Origin: Mastigias papua
Taxonomy: Eukaryota; Cnidaria; Scyphozoa; Rhizostomeae; Mastigiidae
DNA length: 64,000 nucleotides
Direction of reading: 5' to 3'
NCBI GenBank assembly: GCA_964019165.1
Contig: OZ025270.1
Span: forward strand, 15,665,159 to 15,729,158
Below the pieces are notes generated by a model. That model searched no databases. It was given only the letters and a program-made list of their open reading frames with translations, and was not told the DNA's origin. Each line of letters starts with the position of its first letter. Position 1 is the first letter of the stretch. Below are positions 1-10,374 of this stretch, piece by piece. The position numbers and the translations under genes are program-made.

Positions 1-199
1 ACTTTTTGCCATGCAGTGTCACCTTTTTAAGTTAATATTTAGCCTATTGACTTTGTTCCTTATATTCTTGTAAAGAAAAGAAAAGCCACAGGAGAGGAGA
101 GCCTGATTTGATAGCTGCTTTCTTGAACTTATCCCTACTCCTAGATTGACTAACAATCTGATCCTAACACATGCTAGAGAGATCATACAGGAATGTCTC

Positions 200-530
200 T
201 TGACTGAACCTTTTCACTGAGCGAGTTTTGATAACTTTATGGTCTTTCCTTGAGCTCCACAGTATTTTCGCACACACTATGCCAAGCGATGATTGCAAAT
301 TTAAATCTCAACAATACCTGATTGTATAATATTGCTAGCTGCTGTTGCAGCGATATGATCTATAATGGTAGAGCTATTGAGAGTCACCCTAGTTGGGCCC
401 AGTGTGAGTGACATTATATGTGTACTTACATCAGATAACGTCTTATTAGCGTAAAGACTATCTTTGCTGAGCATAGTCGCCAGATGTTTAAGTGCTCTGT
501 CAGGTCTATTTTCTCCCAATTTAATTTACC
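200..530 (-). mobile_element. decayed LINE endonuclease fragment
   Basis: On the minus strand a short open stretch (301-519) carries a T-R-V-T-x-N-S-S-T-I-I-D-H-I signature followed by an I-x-S-G-I segment. This resembles the C-terminal part of the apurinic-like endonuclease domain of CR1/L2-type LINEs, where a conserved S-D-H normally follows. Here the frame stops at the point where that triad is expected, and recognisable downstream residues appear in a shifted frame. No intact gene remains. The ORF1-like fragment at 690-1300 lies on the same strand, upstream in the element's direction, which fits one degraded element. Recognition is by motif memory only. Confidence 0.5.
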
Positions 531-637
531 AATCATCATGCAGGATTCTGATCACACATGCTAAGACTAGGCCCATTTTGCATGATGATTGGTCAATTAG
601 GTTGGGAGAAAATAGATCTGATCAGACTCTAAACATT
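482..637. repeat. local inverted repeat (hairpin)
   Basis: Positions 482-543 and about 575-637 are near-perfect reverse complements. Both contain TATTTTCTCCCAA and CCAATCATCATGCA in opposite orientations, separated by a loop of about 31 bases. The left arm lies inside the LINE endonuclease remnant, so this may be an inverted duplication made during a 5' inversion of the LINE or a later fold-back event. Confidence 0.7.
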
Positions 638-689
638 TGACGGTTATGCTTCTTAGCTGCGGATTGGTAGTGATGCAACTTTACATCCA

Positions 690-1300
690 TATTCATTTTT
701 TTCCAATTTCTTTTTCAATATCAAGAAATCTTTCGACATACGCATCTAAATCTATTCCAACGTCAGTAGCGTCGTTGGTGCCAATATGTAGAACGACCGT
801 GATGTACTCCTTCTTCAACAGAGGCTTTAGGTAGTAATACATGCCTTCTGTAATCGCCCCAAAGAAAGCTCTTAATTTCACATCGAATTTCATTTGATCA
901 AGTTATTGATATATAGTTATACTATTTAAAATGTTATCACCCATCATAAGCGCTGTCCCATGTTTCCAAGTGAGAGCTGATGCTGTCTTATCTTTCTCTG
1001 CTGACTTATCTGCGCTAGTTTTAAGTTCTAGCCATGCTTACTGTATTCCTGGTCATTAATTTGAGATTTGAAACTAGACTTTTTACGTGGTGATTTCACA
1101 TTGTTGACTTTTTCAGTAGCTACTTGGGCTTGTTTGTTTCTTTGTTTTCGTTTTCCACTCCTTCCTTGGTTAGCTTTGTGTTGCAATCTCTTCAGGGAAT
1201 GTGTTTCACTAGATGATACTCCTCGTAGTTTTCTCGTTTGCCTTTCTCATAAGCTTCCATTTGGGAGATAACGCTAGGTACTATTTGACGTTGCTCATTC
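690..1300 (-). pseudogene. LINE ORF1 remnant with esterase-like (SGNH) segment
   Basis: The minus-strand frame 893-693 reads through G-A-I-T-E-G-M, L-K-P-L-L-K-K and V-L-H-I-G-T-N-D-A. This pattern is typical of the SGNH/GDSL esterase-like domain found in ORF1 of CR1-type LINEs. Upstream on the same strand (about 1050-1200) is a Lys/Gln/Asn-rich basic stretch, then a degenerate G-D block (about 940-965) with stops between. The SGNH family is a hydrolase fold; in LINE ORF1p it is thought to help RNP or membrane interaction. The copy is broken by stops and frameshifts and is not expected to be functional. Confidence 0.5.
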
Positions 1301-1632
1301 TCAAGGGACTCCCAAGCTCGTTGGACATTATATGCTCTTTGTACATTCTCTTAGTGACATTGTTGGGCAAGGATGAAAGGCCTTTCAATCCGTGACTTTC
1401 ACTAATTGAAGCTTCACAACTGATAACCAGGATCCTTCCTTGGCAAAATGTCACTGAAGGTTGTTTCGGCGTGCGGACACCTTCACGGAAATCAAGAAAG
1501 TAAACTTGCAGGTATGTTGGGTATCAGTTTTCCATGTTAGCTCTCTTTTACATTGTTTCAATCGCTGCTTTAGCTTTCCTCTTCGCAACATGCATTTTTC
1601 TACTCGAGTTTTTTATCGTCCTGCTTCTCTCT
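1301..1632. other. no gene recognised
   Basis: Short open stretches without family motifs; probably further decayed repeat. Nothing supportable beyond that. Confidence 0.4.
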
Positions 1633-2869
1633 GGCGCTACTGCAGTATCGTACCTCTTCTAGAAATAGATGGCCCACCCCAACAAACTATGCACCATTCG
1701 ACATCTCTCGGTGAGTAGATTACGATGATACCGTCATTTAGCCCATAGCACAAATTTTCGAGGAGTTATCGAGTTATCGTCAACAAACATGGCTGCCATG
1801 TTTGTTCGCTAAGTGGGATAGGGACAAGGATTAGGGTTAGCATTTAAATACACGCATTTTTTTATAAGAAACTGCTAATAAGAAATGGTAAGCTCAATTT
1901 TTCGAAAATTAAGAAACAACCCTGCCCAAATTGAAAAAGCTAAGAAACTTTTATAATATGCAGCTTTAATTTTCCGAGCTGATACTCGAAACAGTCTTGA
2001 CATTGAACATCACTGTATATTGCAATACTACGCTTGACATGCAGGTTGCATTCATTCTCAGTAAATTGCACACTCAATAACTTTCCATTTAAAAATTAGT
2101 CTTGACTTCAACTTGACATTGATGAAGTTCCACATATGATTAACATATAGTCCTTATAATGCACATATAACACATATAATACAATTAAATTGATAAAGGA
2201 GAAATCATGTCAAATGAGAGTCTTGAATTTGTTAGGGATGATACCAGCTTTGGCACTGCTGAGAGGCCGTTCCATAATTTTGCACCCCTGTAAGAGAACG
2301 ATATTTGCCTGTTTGAGGTATTTTTCTACGAGTGGAATAGTGAAAGTTTCTGGAGAACATTCTTTGCAAGTTGTGTGGAGCAAGGTTGTTGAGAGACTTA
2401 ATATAACATCTTTTATCATTCTTCGAATTAGCACATTACATTTTTGTCTCTGGATGTGAGTGAACTATTTACTTTACCTTGGAAGCACCTTCAAAAATTC
2501 ATTACCTAAGAAATTTAAGTAACATGTAAGAAACTTTTGATAGCAAAATGGCCAGAAAATTTAAGAAACTGCCTACCAGCACAGGACCTTAGTTTCTTAT
2601 AAAATAGATACATGTAATCTCAACGTGTAGGAATCTTATCAGTTTCATTGATATAATGTTGGTAGTTGTAAAAATCAATGAAATGTTGATGATTGGTACT
2701 ATTCAAACCCTAACCCTGAATCCTACCCCTCGACAACTCCTCGAAAATTTGAGCTATGGGGCAAATGACGGTACCATCGTAATCAACTCAACGAGAGATA
2801 TCGAATGGTGTATGGTTTGTTAGGGTAGGTTATCTTCATCTAGGAGAAGTAAGATTCTGCAGTAGCGCC
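1633..2869. mobile_element. long inverted-repeat (fold-back/MITE-like) element
   Basis: The sequence from GGCGCTACTGCAG at 1633 to about 1840 reappears as a diverged reverse complement at about 2700-2869, ending CTGCAGTAGCGCC. Shared blocks include the ACCATTCGA/TCGAATGGT block, the GATTACGATGATACCGTCAT block, and GGATTAGGGTTAG versus CTAACCCTGAATCC. The arms are about 170-210 bp around roughly 0.85 kb of AT-rich interior without a convincing gene. The left arm has an extra segment with a small palindrome (about 1784-1810, CAACAAACATGGC and its complement). No clean target duplication was found, so the superfamily is unassigned. Confidence 0.65.
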
Positions 2870-3655
2870 CTTCATTCTGATATTTCCATAGTTCAGTGCA
2901 AAATAATTCTCTCAAATTTTACTTATATCTTCATAATCGTTGTTGATTTCGTATGACCCAAGCCAATCGTCGTGTGATTTTTCTGTGCACGCTCTGGGCA
3001 CTGTGTTCACAAGGTCATCTTTACTTAGGCCATTTTTCTCGTTAACAACAATTTTATATTCACTCTACATCCGTTCTTTTCTTCCTCTTTTTTCAATATG
3101 CATAATGGCACGGAGAACCTCCCCTATGTGGGTTTGGCAACGTCTTCAAAGGAAACCAAGCTCCCTCCCTCCCCTTTGGAGTTGTTGTGTAAAGGGTCAA
3201 TGATCCCTTATATGTTTAGGCGGCATGGTTGGTATGGTTGAGCATACTCCCTGCGGTGTCGTTTTTGTAGTTCTGTTATGCACTGTGTAAGAATTATGGG
3301 TATAAAAAAAGAATTTGCTCTGCAACAGACCTTAAATGAATAAAACAATAAATTTTGGTAACGATTGATAACCTGCACATATATGTATATATGTATAGAT
3401 GTATGTATCAGGGGTGGTTGGCAGTGAAATCAATATGGTACCAGTAGATAGATGCTATGGGCGTGGCTCACGTATGACCACACCCATGGTACTATATTTC
3501 CTTGATGGGCAAGTAGGGCTTCGCGCTTGTTGTGTAGAGCCACATGAGTTATTCACGGTACTAGAATCGCTGTTTTAATAACGTCAGTACTTTGGAAGGA
3601 GGGTATATAATAAGTACGACTCTCTGATTTCCATACTGATTGTGGGACAGGGTCT
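2870..3655. other. no gene recognised; short TATG repeat
   Basis: AT-rich sequence with a short ATATGTAT/GTATGTAT microsatellite near 3378-3409 and a small hairpin around GGGCGTGG/CCACACCCATGG at about 3457-3490. No coding signal recognised. Confidence 0.4.
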
Positions 3656-3659
3656 ACAA

Positions 3660-4826
3660 TCAGTACCCGTAATATGGGATTACTTGGACTAGCCAGGCAA
3701 CTTGGACCAGTAACTATGTATGAAAAATGAATAATGTCTTTTACAGTATTGGTTGCTTCAACAGCCATCCACTAGATATTTTAATTTTGTTTTAAGTATT
3801 CTAATTACAAAATACAGAACTTTTGAAGTCAAATACTAGATTTTGCTGGTTCTGTTGAAAGCTAGTTAGTCAGCACCAAAATCAATCCAAATTTTGCATG
3901 TTCGAAATGGGTACCTTGCAGGGTCCTATGTTTCTAGTAGATGAATAATCCTCATGAAAGGTGGATAAGAAGTATATTAATTTTCAAAATATTAATACAA
4001 AAAGTGAACAAATTATCGATAGTTTCAACAAATTTAGTGTTTATTTTCATCTGTGACATTTCTACAGAGAACGGGGTAACTTGGACCACCGTGTGTTATG
4101 GGATATATTGTGAAACTATCAACAATAACAGCAACTTGAGTCTTATTTATCCTGTATGTCGAAACATACGGAAAGCGATTCTATCTGCAGTTAAAAATTT
4201 ACAGTATGATAAAACGTAAAGTGCTAAAAAGGTCTTGTTCTACTGATTCAATGCTTGTAGTAATACAGACAAGAATGGGTGGTAATGGGCAATTTTTTTG
4301 TCTGTAGATACTTTATTATTTTATATCTTTCATTCCTGTCACAAGAGTATTACAAAATCTGCGACTTTTCTAGTACAAGCTGTTTTTTGTTGAATTTCTT
4401 CCAAGAGGTTATTTGTTAGAAACGCTATTTTTAGTTGAATTTTTCCCAAAAAGCTATTTTTTCTTCAAAATAATGCTATAATATCACCATCTTCAAATTT
4501 AGAATACCAGTTCATTCATTTCACTCTTCTTCTTTATGTTTTTAGAAGGTAGAACTGGTTCAAGGTACCACTGTATACGTCAGAAACTAAGAAATTCCAA
4601 TAACTGGTCCAAGTTGCCCCATGCTACGGTTACTTGGGCCAGCAAGGTTTTCTAAAAAATACAGGAAATATGGAGCACCATTAGTTTGCAAATCCATTTA
4701 ATCATAAAGCACTAAGTCTCTTCAATCTTTCTATGGGCCAATAACAAATGAAAAGTAATAAGGAAATATTTTATAAGCAAGCAAAGCTGAAAAGTGGCCC
4801 AAGTAACCCCACATTACGTGCATTTA
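3660..4826. mobile_element. possible non-autonomous TIR element
   Basis: The left edge contains GTAATATGGGATTACTTGGAC and the right edge, read in reverse complement, contains GTAATGTGGGGTTACTTGGGC, about 1.16 kb apart. Two further copies of the GTTACTTGGRCCA-like motif lie inside (about 4076-4093, and 4596-4640 in both orientations). Terminal motifs repeated in inverted orientation suggest a non-autonomous DNA transposon. A 92-residue open stretch at 3941-4219 shows no known motif and I do not call it a gene. Confidence 0.4.
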
Positions 4827-5169
4827 AAAGTATATTTTTCATTTGCTAGCCACATGTTTTTTGTTTAATATGGTAGAATGGTTTAGGTAGCTACACTTGA
4901 GCGATAGCCACTCACTGCTACGCTTACTATCGTCTATGAGGATTAGAAAGACATACATACTTAGAACCTGTTAGGAATACCTGTGTCGGACAACTAACTG
5001 TTATTTACAGTAGCACGCTCGTGTATAGAGAGGGAGATTGTAGTATGCTTCAAGTAGAAAACGAGCATTCTGCTATCCCCCGCCATACGGGATAAAAATC
5101 TAAAAGAAAGATATATGGTCTATTTTGTAGAAGAATGGTGACTGTGCAGTTAAGCTAAAGCTACTGCGT
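4827..5169. other. intergenic; left part of the minisatellite at 5130-5169
   Basis: No gene is visible. From about 5130 the sequence reads GGTGACTGTGCAGTTAAGCT, then a second partial unit, and belongs to the same 23-bp minisatellite found to the right of the P element (8697-8890). The P element therefore interrupts this array. Confidence 0.6.
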
Positions 5170-5177
5170 AGTAGAAC
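5170..5177. repeat. P element target-site duplication, left copy
   Basis: AGTAGAAC immediately outside the left terminal inverted repeat; identical to 8697-8704 outside the right one. Eight bases is the usual duplication length of P elements. Confidence 0.93.
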
Positions 5178-5208
5178 CATAGAGATAAAAATAAACACTA
5201 GAGTGCGA
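5178..5208 (+). repeat. P element left terminal inverted repeat (31 bp)
   Basis: Exact reverse complement of 8666-8696. It starts CATAGAGATA and ends GTGCGA. This is the 3' end of the element relative to transposase transcription. Confidence 0.95.
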
Positions 5209-5255
5209 GCTTCCTATTCGCGCCAGTGAATAAGAATGAGGCCGCTATGGGCACG

Positions 5256-5281
5256 GCTACCATTTTGAATGCATGGCAAAA
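5256..5281 (+). repeat. P element sub-terminal inverted repeat, left
   Basis: Reads GCTACCATTTTGAATGCATG and on; reverse complement of 8605-8630 with one mismatch. Probably a transposase or host-factor recognition site, by analogy with the internal inverted repeats of Drosophila P. Confidence 0.85.
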
Positions 5282-5572
5282 CAACTAGAGTGGGTTGTGT
5301 TGAGTACGTGTTTTGCTGCAAGATTTACCAAAGATAACTGGTATTGGGATTATTTTTGGAAAGTGCAGTACACGCCGACGTGCAGCAAGCTCTTTCACTC
5401 TCATTTTGAAAGATATAAAGTTGAGGTATAGTATTTATTTTCGTTTTTGAACACGCCTAAGAAATGTTAGGCCTTAGCAGCTAAAACCTAACATTTCTTA
5501 GGTTAACTTGCTTAAACATTTGTCGAGAAAACTAAAGTTATTACCTACCTTTGAGAGTCTTTCGATTGCCCA

Positions 5573-8536
5573 TTATACATTTTTAAATAAAACTAGTTTA
5601 TTCATCTGGTGTCTTACACTTGGGGTGTTTTTTAGCACTATCTGCCTTGTGTACTGCTTTGCATATGTTTGCATACGTAACAATAAGTATTTTTCACAAA
5701 TCTTTTTTACAATTTGAGTGAGATGATCATCCTCAAACACAGGATCGTTCTCGTGAGCATGTTCAGCAAACGACGGAAAATAGGTTCTTAGACTTTCACC
5801 ACGAGCTCTTAGTATATCATTAGTCATTTTCCGTATTAAAAATTCTTTCGAATTTATCCTCATATCATCTTTTCTCGTTCCTTTCACTTTTTCCCGAAAT
5901 ATCTTTTCACACAATGTTATTATTTTTTGTACTCCATATGAGGCCTCCACTAACCCTCCGTTATTTTTTCTAATTAAGAAAAGCGAGAAAGGTGCTGGTA
6001 CATAGTCATGTTCATCAGCTGTGCAATCGAGAGTCAGTGCTTCAGAGCATTGAGAGCAGTCAAGGTTCTTCATTACATTACGTACAATAAATCCTGCAAT
6101 GTAGTAAATAATATTTTCAGTGAAGTCTGACAAGGCAATTTTATCAAGATTCTCAGAGAGGGCCTTGGCCTCTTCGTCACTTACTTCATCATCCTGTGGA
6201 TCCTCCTGGATAGGGGACCTGTGCTTTGTCCATTTTAAGCTGAACAAAGAACCTGTACAGTACTCATTAAATGACATTACATTAGCTTTGCTTGATGCAA
6301 CAATTGAGTTTTTTAGTAAAAGGTTTCGCATTGCATATTTGAATTGTAATGTATTTGGGTTGTTGTTACTGCCTCCTCTTCCTCTAATACAAGCAAACAG
6401 TAATTCTATGTGATCCTGCGAAAGTTTATATGTCAAGATATAATTAAATGGTCTTTCTGTAGCAACTAGGAGCTCCTTTGCAATTAATATAATGGATTTC
6501 ATTGTCATTACAAAACCCAATATAAATGTTTTGCGTCTACCGTACACTAGCAATTGTCTTTCAGTAGATTTTAATGCCAAAAGGTACTCAGAAGTGGCTA
6601 TAAATGTCTTTTCAATCCCTTCCAGGTTTTGAATCCTTATTGGATGTTTAAACCCTCTTGCATAAGCATAGCGTGAGTTGAGAATGTCAAATAACTTATC
6701 AATGGTATTGATAAAATCTACTGTTGGCCCACAGTTTTGAAAATCAGGATGTTTCAAATCACATTGGAGGAATGTTAGTGCCTTAGCAACTGAAGAACTA
6801 AGTGTCTGTACTGCATACTTCACTTTCATTTTGTGTTGCTGCCATTTGGTGTGGTTTATGCCTATCTTATTTGCTAAAGTCAAGCCCTCATCATCTTGGA
6901 GTTTGCACAGCTTTTCTATATACTCCCAAGAGATAACATGCCCAGAACCAGAGTGGAATTTTCCATAATCACCCAAAGTGTTCCTGGCTAGCTTAACCAT
7001 ATGACATGCATCAAGGATGCTTGTCACATTATATGGTCTAGTGGGATGCTTAAAGGACACAACCATCTTGTCATAATTAGGAGTAAAGGAACAACCAAGC
7101 AGCCGAAGTGTTTCAAAATTAGTGGCTGTCCCATCACAAGTTAATGACCAAACTCTGAAGCCAGAATCAGCAACCAAAGACAATGCAGATTTCACAAGTG
7201 ATGCTTGTATTGCAGCATTCGTCTTGTTTGTAAGAAAATAACCAATAGGGGCCTTCCAGTGACTTCTCAGACCAACAAGAAGAAAACCTAATGCTTCAGA
7301 AGCTTGTTCTTCACTGTGCTCAGGGATGCAACCCCCATAATCAACAAAGCCTGTAAACTTTGCTTTTGTTTTGTCATAAATCACTTGCTTTCTGATGGCC
7401 ATTGCATCCATCATCAAGGCACAATCAGACATATTTATGTTATTTGCAACCTGAAGAGCAAGATTCTCAAGGACATCTTTGAGAAATCCTGGCTCACATT
7501 CCACAGATGACTGCCAGTTTCTTAATGATGCAGGATGTGGGAGACAAAGAACTTTTCTCACAAACAAATATGCTTTGGGAGAGTAGAAGTGAAGAGTCAA
7601 AGCAAATTTTTTAATCTCCTCATTGTACCTCCTACCCCCTGGTTTTCGCACTGAGTTTTTTATTTGGTTCTGAAACATTTCCAATGTTAAACCAGAGAAC
7701 TGATCTTGTAAAAGGTCAGCTGGTGCATTCTCCAAAAGTTTCCTGTTTCTCATATTTTTAATGAGGCCTGTCAAGGAAGATATTTTTAGGTTTTGCCTTC
7801 TAAGTTTCTGTTGAAGATTTTTAATTTTTTTCCTCAATTTTGCTTTTGTTGGAGATTGTGTAGCTGTCTTATCTTTCATACAATAAGAATGGTCCTTGAC
7901 ATTAAAGGCTTCCTTTCTATTTGACACTGAAGTATTAGCTACATTAGAAGGTAGTTTCACATAAGCAATTGGCCTTCGCGCTGGTTTTGTTTTAGGCATC
8001 AAGTGACAGGGAAAATTGAATTTTGATGGAACTGCCGATTTCTTTAGCTTTGTGTAGGGCTGTCCTGGGGGGACAGCATAATCAGTAACATTGAAATGTG
8101 CACTGCAAATGTAGCTATATATTGAAGGGATCCACTTATCTCGCCTCATAGCTCGTACCCATTTTAAACGCAGATCTTCATTAGCTGGAAACCTGCAGTA
8201 AAATGCAATAACATAACATTAGGACTATTAATATTTAGTTGCTTGTGTGTTAGAGGATAAAGGTTTAGTGCTTTCAGAGCTAATATCAATATTTCATAAG
8301 GTAGGATCACACATATGAAGACTTGCTACTCCAAAACATTCAGCAACTATTACAATTGCGGCATCAAGCCTTAGTTTTTACGGCATTTATCATTCTAAGC
8401 AAAAAAAATTGCTATTTGTGTACCGATGAAAAGCGATAGCTGTCCCGTTTCCCGAAGATTCTGTTGCTGGAACCCTTACTGATAATGCCTTTCCATACCT
8501 ATTTTGGCATCCGTAAGCAGAGCAAGAAATTACCAT
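5573..8536 (-). CDS. THAP-domain P-element transposase (THAP9-like), two exons
   Basis: Exon 1 is 8536-8424 and exon 2 is 8192-5573, with a 231-bp GT-AG intron (donor at 8423, acceptor AG at 8194-8193). The spliced frame is 910 residues, close to human THAP9. Exon 1 supplies the start and the first half of the zinc-binding THAP domain: C5, C10, then F-H-R across the junction followed by F39-P40. Exon 2 supplies W49, W58-I-P, C67-S-A-H70-F and the closing A-V-P-S-K-F box at 91-96, so the full C2CH set is present. A basic, leucine-rich stretch near 150-195 is a likely coiled coil for multimerisation. Candidate RNase H-fold acidic residues are the D of M-M-D-A-M (~301), the D of T-C-D-G-T (~391) and the E of Q-D-H-I-E-L-L-F (~634), the last followed by the R-G-R-G-G-S-N-N-N-P hallmark. 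It cuts and moves its own element in the nucleus. No stop or frameshift was seen. Confidence 0.93.
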
Positions 8537-8604
8537 CACGAAGAAGCTATAGAAACACAACTAGAAGCATGTTTTGTTGGGTCAGTCAGTACTGCCATGC
8601 AGCT

Positions 8605-8630
8605 TTTTGCCATGCATTCAAGATGGTAGC
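8605..8630 (-). repeat. P element sub-terminal inverted repeat, right
   Basis: Partner of 5256-5281 (25 of 26 positions complementary). It lies between the right terminal repeat and the transposase start, so it could also sit in the promoter. Confidence 0.85.
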
Positions 8631-8665
8631 ATTGCGCATGGTTGCTTCAGGCCTCGGTTCGGAGT

Positions 8666-8696
8666 TCGCACTCTAGTGTTTATTTTTATCTCTATG
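8666..8696 (-). repeat. P element right terminal inverted repeat (31 bp)
   Basis: Perfect partner of 5178-5208. This is the 5' end of the element with respect to the transposase gene, whose ATG is 130 bp inside. Confidence 0.95.
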
Positions 8697-8890
8697 AGTA
8701 GAACTAAGGCCACTGGGCAGCAAAAATATATTGACTGCGCAGACAAAATAATACGGTGACTGCACAGTAAAACTAAAGCATATCTCTATGAACTAAAGTC
8801 ACTGGGCAGTGAAAATAAAGTCATTGCGCACTAAAACTACAGTCACTGCACAGTGGAAATAAGGTCACTGCGCACTAAACATAAAGTCAG
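8697..8890. repeat. 23-bp minisatellite, right part, with P-element target duplication at 8697-8704
   Basis: Degenerate tandem units of about 23 bp of the type GTCACTGCGCAGTAAAACTA. Successive units differ at the CTGGGCA/CTGCGCA positions. Similar sequence continues to the left of the P element (5130-5177), so the array was split by the insertion. The first eight bases are the right copy of the P target duplication. Confidence 0.8.
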
Positions 8891-9500
8891 TGAAGCCACG
8901 AAATGTACTCCATACAGTATCTTTTTTGGTAGGCCCGCTCGTTTACCGATTGACGTGTTGTTTACCGATAATGAGCCCCCAATCCTTGATTCTACTTCTT
9001 CAATAGACTACGCTCAAGAGCATCATTTTATCCTTCATGATACTTTCAATATCACCACCACGAACTTGCAACTCAAACAGCTATAAATGCAAGCTCAGTA
9101 TAACAAACATTTATTTTAACGATTACAAGGAGGGGGAGAAAGCATGGTTGGAAGTCAAATTTTACAAAACGGGAGAAAATCGCAAATTAGCTCCAAGACT
9201 CTGAGGTCCATGGATGATATTACGAAAACTCCCTAATGGCTTGAACTTTGAAGTTCTTAACGAAACAACATTGGAAAGGAGGATTGTTCATCATAATAGA
9301 CGTTGTCCATTCAAATCGTCTTCTGATGGAGACCATAAAGCAGATAGTTTTGATAGTCGTAGCAAGGATTTTGAGGCACACACACTATATCGATTCTTAT
9401 GAGAGTACTTCGTCGACAGAAGATAACGGTGCCAGTCACGAGTTTGCATCTGATATAGAAGATTCAGATACAGGCAATGTTACACCTCCCAGTCAATGTC
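8885..9500 (+). pseudogene. Ty3/Gypsy integrase C-terminal remnant
   Basis: The first open stretch (8853-9086) contains E-A-T-K-C-T-P-Y-S-I-F-F-G-R-P-A-R-L-P, the tail of a Ty3/Gypsy integrase core just after the catalytic Glu region. After a stop, further pieces follow in shifting frames: an N-L-Q-L-K-Q segment, then L-R-K-L-P-N-G-L-N-F-E-V-L and R-I-V-H-H-N-R (9214-9320), which match the usual integrase C-terminal beta-barrel region. An acidic/serine-rich tail follows. Protease, reverse transcriptase and the catalytic core are missing, so this is a 5'-truncated, frameshifted relic. It starts directly after the minisatellite. Confidence 0.75.
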
Positions 9501-9812
9501 TACTGTAACGTTACGGGGTTCAGCAGAACAGAGACGCAAGAAATAGTACACAGAATTTAACGTGATCTTTTCTCTGATTATTCTGTATCTCATCTATATA
9601 TTTTTCATTTCCAATTTTATATTGTACAGTCACATGCTCCCGATACCATGAGGCACGTGGCACTAGTGTCACATGCACATGATATCAGAAGGCACGTGAG
9701 AATCACTAGCATCATAATTATTAATGTAAAATGTCTATGTTCGTTACACTACAAACAGAGTGGCGAGCTAGACAATTACCTGATAACATCCAATGGGATG
9801 CTATCTGAATAT

Positions 9813-9825
9813 AGGGAGGGGGAAA
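9813..9825 (+). other. polypurine tract of the Ty3/Gypsy relic
   Basis: AGGGAGGGGGAAA directly precedes a TG dinucleotide at 9826, the expected arrangement of plus-strand primer and 3' LTR start, and lies on the same strand as the integrase remnant. Confidence 0.6.
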
Positions 9826-10365
9826 TGTTTGAAGAGCCCCCGTGACGTTAAGTTCGTTACTTCGTAGTTCTTTCTATATATTTTGTGTTGACTTGTAATT
9901 ATTCATTCAGTGATAGATCTCAATCGAGTAGCAATAAGACATATTGTCATTGAGTTTCGACTGCAAGTACAACGTATTCCTAGATATAATTCTTAATGCT
10001 CTTTCAAGGATTTTATTTGTTTTATTGACTATTTGATGTCAAGTACTCGGTATATTGCCAACTATGTAGATTCTTGTATGTTTGAAAAAGCTCACTTATT
10101 GTTATTTGTCTTTATTAGTGTTTGTTCTAGAGCAGAAATATTAGTTATATGTCGATGCCTAATTTGTTGGAAATTGTTTTCGAAGAGGGCAGTAGAAAAG
10201 TTTAGTCCATCTCATTGATGCCGTTGATTGATTTGAAGATATGTCAGTTAGTTATTGACACAGTGTTGATCAAAGATAAAGTCTGTGTGTCTGTAGCAAA
10301 GCCTTGTTTCCACATTTCCATATATTCCACATTCCATATACGTTAAAATTGTCAGCAGTAGTCCC
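9826..10365 (+). repeat. probable solo 3' LTR of the Ty3/Gypsy relic
   Basis: Starts TGTTTGAAGAGCCCCCGTGA right after the polypurine tract. The 3' border is not fixed: candidates for the terminal CA lie between about 10320 and 10365, before a MITE at 10375. No second LTR copy exists in the window, so the call rests on position alone. Confidence 0.45.
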
Positions 10366-10374
10366 ATTTGTCAG

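Larger units (their letters stand above)
5178..8696 (-). mobile_element. complete P element (P superfamily DNA transposon)
   Basis: The element is 3,519 bp. Its ends are perfect 31-bp terminal inverted repeats (5178-5208 and 8666-8696), beginning CATAGAGATAAAAATAAACA. It is flanked by an exact 8-bp target duplication, AGTAGAAC, at 5170-5177 and 8697-8704. Thirty-one-base TIRs and 8-bp duplications are the hallmarks of the Drosophila P element. A second, sub-terminal inverted repeat of 26 bp with one mismatch lies at 5256-5281 and 8605-8630, the counterpart of the internal repeats known in P elements. The interior is filled by one uninterrupted two-exon THAP transposase gene on the minus strand. 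With intact ends, intact target duplication and an open gene, this copy looks young and possibly autonomous. It inserted into a 23-bp minisatellite. Confidence 0.95.

Noticed and set aside
3941..4219. 92-codon open frame as a gene
   Set aside because: No recognisable motif and it sits between inverted repeats of a probable non-autonomous element.
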